DNA of 9,870 bases. Source: Actinomycetota bacterium. Lineage in GTDB: Bacteria; Actinomycetota; Actinomycetes; Nanopelagicales; Nanopelagicaceae. The position numbers were made by a program, and so were the translations under genes. Shown here one piece after another: positions 7,610-9,870 of the stretch. Position 1 is the stretch's first letter. Each line of letters begins with the position of its first letter. The notes beneath the pieces are model-generated. The model was not told the DNA's origin. It ran no database searches and saw nothing but the letters and a program-made list of their open reading frames with translations. Location: NCBI GenBank assembly GCA_009699765.1, contig WLNN01000041.1, positions 1-9,870 of the forward strand, in the 5' to 3' direction.

Positions 7610-8275
7610 ATGGCTAAGAATAAAGAAAAGAAAGTTAAGTCCCCGCGTTTTAAAGAGATACGTGATGCATATGCAGTCACCAAAACAGTTAAACCTTGGA
7701 TTGGTATCACTCTTGCAGTAATCATCATCGGAATTTTCGGTGCAGCTGTTGCAACCGGTGCGGTTTTGGGACATCCGATCTATGCTGGATTTATTGGCCT
7801 TCCTGCGGCTTTGTTAGTAGCCCTCCTAGTCTTTACTCGCGTCGCTGGTTCAGCGGCGTATGCATCAATTGAAGGGCAGATGGGTGCAGGCGCATCTGTT
7901 CTGATGGCAATTCGCAAGGGATGGACCACAACTCCTGCTGTTGCAGTAAATCGCAATCAAGATATGGTCCATCGAAGCATTGGCCGCGGTGGCATCGTCC
8001 TTACCGGAGAAGGTGGATTTGCTGTTCGTCAAATGTTGCAAGATGAACGTAAGAAGTCAGAACGATACGCACCTGGTGCGCCAATTACAGAAGTTATTGT
8101 AGGAGACGGTGAAGGACAAGTTCCACTTAAGAAACTTCAAAAGCATGTTCAAAAGCTTCCTAAGAAATTATCTGCACATCAGATGCGCGAACTTCGGATG
8201 CGTCTTAAGGCTGTTGGTGGAATGTCGCTTCCTGTACCAAAGGGTCCAATGCCTAAGGGCGTAAAGATTCGCTAA
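7610..8275 (+). CDS. DUF4191 family membrane protein, function unknown
   Basis: The 221-residue protein matches the actinobacterial DUF4191 family in layout. It has a highly basic N-terminus (KNKEKKVKSPRFKE), two predicted membrane helices (about 30-53 and 55-77) with a short connecting loop, then a soluble, basic C-terminal part. That part contains the conserved-looking blocks GQMGAGASVLMAIRKGW (about 89-105) and GRGGIVLTGEG (125-135) and a Lys-rich tail with PKGPMPKGVKIR. I see no catalytic motif. Members commonly sit next to lipA in actinobacteria, which suggests but does not prove a link to lipoate or membrane metabolism. The gene begins 4 bp after the acyltransferase stop with its own candidate leaderless promoter. 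It ends in a 4-bp overlap with the convergent RDD gene. Confidence 0.85.
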   Translation: MAKNKEKKVKSPRFKEIRDAYAVTKTVKPWIGITLAVIIIGIFGAAVATGAVLGHPIYAGFIGLPAALLVALLVFTRVAGSAAYASIEGQMGAGASVLMAIRKGWTTTPAVAVNRNQDMVHRSIGRGGIVLTGEGGFAVRQMLQDERKKSERYAPGAPITEVIVGDGEGQVPLKKLQKHVQKLPKKLSAHQMRELRMRLKAVGGMSLPVPKGPMPKGVKIR

Positions 8276-8643
8276 GCCTTAATCAGAACAGTATTTGATA
8301 AGCGCTCATTAATCCCTCGGCCGTTTTCATCAAAGGTTATTGCTGTGACGATTACAAGCATGAGGGCTGTTCTAATAAGTGCCTGAAGAATTGTCGCTGC
8401 TCCACCATCACTAAATCGAACTACCTTCAAGCCAACGATCCTGTGACCAAATGAAGCTCCACCAAAAGTGACTAACAAGGCGTATTCGATCGCCATGACA
8501 ATTAGCACGGTCGCTCCAACGCCTCGGCTGCGCTCTAAGAAAGTGCCACCGCCTGCGAAAAAGCCAACAGTTATTGCGTAGGCAGCTAGCCAGTCGATTG
8601 TGATTCCTAGAACACGTCGACCCTGACTTATGCGTGGATACAT
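8272..8643 (-). CDS. RDD family small membrane protein
   Basis: A 123-residue protein with about three hydrophobic segments (roughly 12-32, 42-62, 84-103) and an RDD-domain pattern: the N-terminal Arg-rich start RRVLGITIDWL (Arg9/10, Asp17), the central FGGASFGHRIVGLKVVR block (60-76), and a C-terminal GRGINERLSNT (108-118). RDD proteins are integral membrane proteins of mostly unknown role. In many relatives the C-terminal block carries a His-Asp pair; here Asn112-Glu113 takes its place, so the last Asp of the name-giving triad is conservatively changed. An RDD gene divergent from glnA is a familiar actinobacterial arrangement. The ATG is supported by TAGGCT-N6 in front of it, suggesting a leaderless mRNA. 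The TAG stop interlocks with the TAA of DUF4191. Confidence 0.85.
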   Translation of the reverse strand: MYPRISQGRRVLGITIDWLAAYAITVGFFAGGGTFLERSRGVGATVLIVMAIEYALLVTFGGASFGHRIVGLKVVRFSDGGAATILQALIRTALMLVIVTAITFDENGRGINERLSNTVLIKA

Positions 8644-8655
8644 GGCTCAAGCCTA
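8644..8655 (-). promoter_or_regulatory. Candidate leaderless promoter (-10 region) of the RDD gene
   Basis: On the minus strand TAGGCT (8655 to 8650) is followed by 6 nt and the RDD ATG. TAGGCTTGAGCCATG differs at one position from the lipB start region. No convincing -35 is seen. A weak GGATAGG purine run, ending 8 nt before the ATG, is an alternative ribosome site if the transcript is longer. Confidence 0.58.
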
Positions 8656-8681
8656 TCCAAGGCAACCAGAACGGGCGATTT

Positions 8682-8697
8682 GTAACATAGACGTAAC
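8682..8697. promoter_or_regulatory. GTAAC-N6-GTAAC direct repeat, candidate GlnR operator
   Basis: GTAAC at 8682-8686 and 8693-8697 are on the same strand, 11 bp apart (one helical turn). Another GTAAC lies at 8713-8717. Published GlnR sites in Streptomyces follow gTnAc-n6-GaAAc, and in mycobacteria AC-n9-AC; the pair here fits the latter exactly and most of the former. It lies about 140 bp before glnA and just upstream of the RDD promoter region, so one site could serve both genes. No GlnR gene is in the window, so regulator identity is inferred. Confidence 0.45.
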
Positions 8698-8729
8698 ACG
8701 AGAAATAGCGGATGTAACCCTCGAGACCA

Positions 8730-8735
8730 TAGGCT
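8730..8735 (+). promoter_or_regulatory. Possible -10 element of glnA
   Basis: TAGGCT, the same hexamer seen before lipB and RDD, occurs on the glnA strand. A start about 7 nt downstream would give a leader of roughly 90 nt containing the hairpin and tandem repeat, and would place the GTAAC pair near -53, a usual activator position. No recognisable -35 is present, so this is a weak call. Confidence 0.3.
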
Positions 8736-8755
8736 CTGCACCATAGAAAGGCTCA

Positions 8756-8775
8756 AAGTCGAGTCCTTTCGACTT
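8756..8775 (+). other. Perfect 7-bp inverted repeat in the glnA leader
   Basis: AAGTCGA (8756-8762) and TCGACTT (8769-8775) form a perfect stem around a 6-nt loop, GTCCTT. No T-run follows, so it does not look like an intrinsic terminator. It could be an mRNA leader stem-loop or a palindromic protein site between the possible -10 and the ribosome site. Confidence 0.55.
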
Positions 8776-8791
8776 AGTCAATGCCACCTTT

Positions 8792-8815
8792 AGGCGACTA
8801 TGAGGCGACTATGAG
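8792..8815 (+). repeat. 11-bp perfect tandem repeat upstream of the glnA ribosome site
   Basis: The unit AGGCGACTATG is present twice in direct tandem (8792-8802, 8803-8813), with two further matching bases. The period equals one helical turn and is not a multiple of three, in non-coding sequence ending 7 bp before the ribosome site. It may be a paired protein-binding site, an RNA element or a recent duplication. Confidence 0.7.
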
Positions 8816-8835
8816 ACTTATTGGGAGTCATACAT

Positions 8836-9870
8836 ATGTTTAAGAATTCAAGCGAAATTTTTGCTTATATCAAGAAGGAAGACGTCAAATTAATTGATGT
8901 TCGCTTTACAGACCTTCCTGGTATTCAGCACCACTTCAACGTTCCTGTTGAATCATTTGATGAAGCAGTCTTCACAGATGGTTTGATGTTCGACGGTTCT
9001 TCAATCCGCGGTTTCCAATCAATTCACGAGTCAGATATGAAGCTGCTTCCAGTTCCGTCATCTGCTTACATTGATCCGTTCCGTCTTGAGAAGACACTCG
9101 TAATTATTTTCTCTGTTCATAATCCAACAGATGACACACCTTATTCACGTGATCCACGTGGCGTTGTGAAGAAGGCTGTTGATTATTTGAAATCAACAGG
9201 AATTGCGGATCAAGCATTCTTTGCTCCAGAAGCAGAGTTCTACGTATTCGATGCTGTTCGCTTTAAGACAGGCATCAACGAGGCTTACCATCACATCGAT
9301 TCTTACGAAGGCGCTTGGAACACAGGCATCGTCGCAGATCCTGATGGAACACCTAACCGCGGATACCGCACACGTATCAAGGGCGGATACTTCCCAGTTT
9401 CCCCAACAGATCAATATGCAGATCTTCGCGATGAAATGGTGATGGAGCTTGGTCGTGCAGGTCTGCTCGTTGAGCGCTCACACCACGAAGTTGGTACTGC
9501 CGGTCAGATGGAGATTAACTATCGCTTCACTGACATTCTTACTGCAGGCGATGAGTTGATGAAGTTTAAGTACATCATCCGCAACGTTGCATGGGAAGGC
9601 GGCAAGACCGCAACATTTATGCCAAAGCCACTCTTTGGAGATAACGGTTCAGGTATGCACGTTCACCAATCACTTTGGAAGGATGGCAAGCCGCTCTTCT
9701 TCGAAGCTGGTACATATGGCGATCTTTCAGACATGGCTCGCTGGTATATCGGCGGACTCTTGAAGCATGCACCATCACTTCTAGCATTCACCAACCCAAC
9801 AGTGAACTCTTATCGTCGTTTGGTTCCAGGTTATGAAGCTCCAGTAAATCTTGTTTACTCAGCTCGTAAC
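8836..9870 (+). CDS. glnA: Glutamine synthetase type I, 3' truncated by the window end
   Basis: The frame is open to the last base: 345 residues are visible of about 475 usual for type I enzymes. It makes glutamine from glutamate, ammonia and ATP in the cytoplasm as a dodecamer. Motifs in order: beta-grasp domain with [10 protein letters not shown] (residues 51-60), metal-binding EAEF (132-135) in [27 protein letters not shown] (216-230), the ATP/metal loop [11 protein letters not shown] (270-280), and the substrate-binding stretch [13 protein letters not shown] (324-336). The sequence stops at YSARN, just inside the conserved NRS region. The adenylylation-site tyrosine lies beyond the window, so that mode of control cannot be judged. 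The ATG at 8836 has GGAG (8824-8827) 8 nt upstream, unlike the leaderless genes nearby. The upstream region contains a possible GlnR site, a hairpin and a tandem repeat. Divergent from the RDD gene. Confidence 0.97.
   Translation, partial: MFKNSSEIFAYIKKEDVKLIDVRFTDLPGIQHHFNVPVESFDEAVFTDGLMFDGSSIRGFQSIHESDMKLLPVPSSAYIDPFRLEKTLVIIFSVHNPTDDTPYSRDPRGVVKKAVDYLKSTGIADQAFFAPEAEFYVFDAVRFKTGINEAYHHIDSYEGAWNTGIVADPDGTPNRGYRTRIKGGYFPVSPTDQYADLRDEMVMELGRAGLLVERSHHEVGTAGQMEINYRFTDILTAGDELMKFKYIIRNVAWEGGKTATFMPKPLFGDNGSGMHVHQSLWKDGKPLFFEAGTYGDLSDMARWYIGGLLKHAPSLLAFTNPTVNSYRRLVPGYEAPVNLVYSARN

Noticed and set aside
8756..8775. Intrinsic transcription terminator for a transcript entering from the left
   Set aside because: The stem is only 7 bp with moderate GC and no T-run follows; the flanking gene on the left also runs the other way.
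8644..8835. tRNA, small ORF or known riboswitch between RDD and glnA
   Set aside because: No cloverleaf or T-loop signature, no open frame with a ribosome site, and no motif I recognise from the glutamine or glnA RNA classes described mainly in cyanobacteria.
9193..9442. Open frames on both strands inside glnA
   Set aside because: They are shadows of the highly conserved glutamine synthetase frame.
1..9870. Mobile elements, CRISPR arrays, phage or defence genes
   Set aside because: No transposase or integrase-like protein, no spaced repeats and no composition break; every long frame belongs to a conserved housekeeping family.

Overview
The window looks like a chromosomal housekeeping segment of a small-genome, moderate-GC actinobacterium. 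The best guess is a freshwater acI / Nanopelagicales-type lineage. The reasons are the gene content (DUF4191 and RDD genes beside lipA and glnA, and an E2 ending in the DlaT/SucB-like string GAFESDLGL), AT-leaning codon use unlike Streptomyces or Mycobacterium, and extreme compaction. No mobile element, CRISPR array, tRNA or rRNA is visible. The lineage call is inference; GC was judged by eye and not computed.

Layout. Bases 1-1155 (+) hold the 3' part of a dihydrolipoamide acyltransferase (E2; sucB/dlaT). After one base comes a TIGR01777-type NAD(P)-binding epimerase (1157-2056, +). Its 3' end overlaps by 15 bp a convergent two-gene minus-strand unit: an MMPL/RND-type exporter (3182-5305, -) followed 9 bp later by an FAD-dependent oxidoreductase (2042-3172, -). 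A 29-bp divergent intergenic region (5306-5334) separates the exporter from a plus-strand operon: lipB (5335-5982), lipA (5979-6908) and plsC-like (6901-7605), with overlapping ends, then a DUF4191 membrane protein (7610-8275). DUF4191 converges with an RDD membrane protein (8272-8643, -), and their stop codons interlock. A 192-bp regulatory region (8644-8835) separates RDD from divergent glnA (8836 to the window end, truncated).

Functional logic. LipB moves octanoate from acyl carrier protein onto lipoyl domains and LipA inserts the two sulfurs, so the E2 at the left edge is a direct client of this pathway. PlsC-type acyltransferases draw on the same acyl pool. glnA supplies glutamine.

The most distinctive signal is regulatory. 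Four genes (MMPL, lipB, DUF4191, RDD) have a TANNNT -10-like hexamer exactly 6 or 7 nt before the ATG. That geometry implies leaderless mRNAs starting at or beside the start codon. Genes inside operons, and glnA, instead carry Shine-Dalgarno-like sequences. The glnA upstream region has a GTAAC-N6-GTAAC direct repeat resembling an actinobacterial GlnR site, a 7-bp perfect hairpin and an 11-bp perfect tandem repeat. I found no wholly new multi-gene system; the coding part is conserved actinobacterial synteny.
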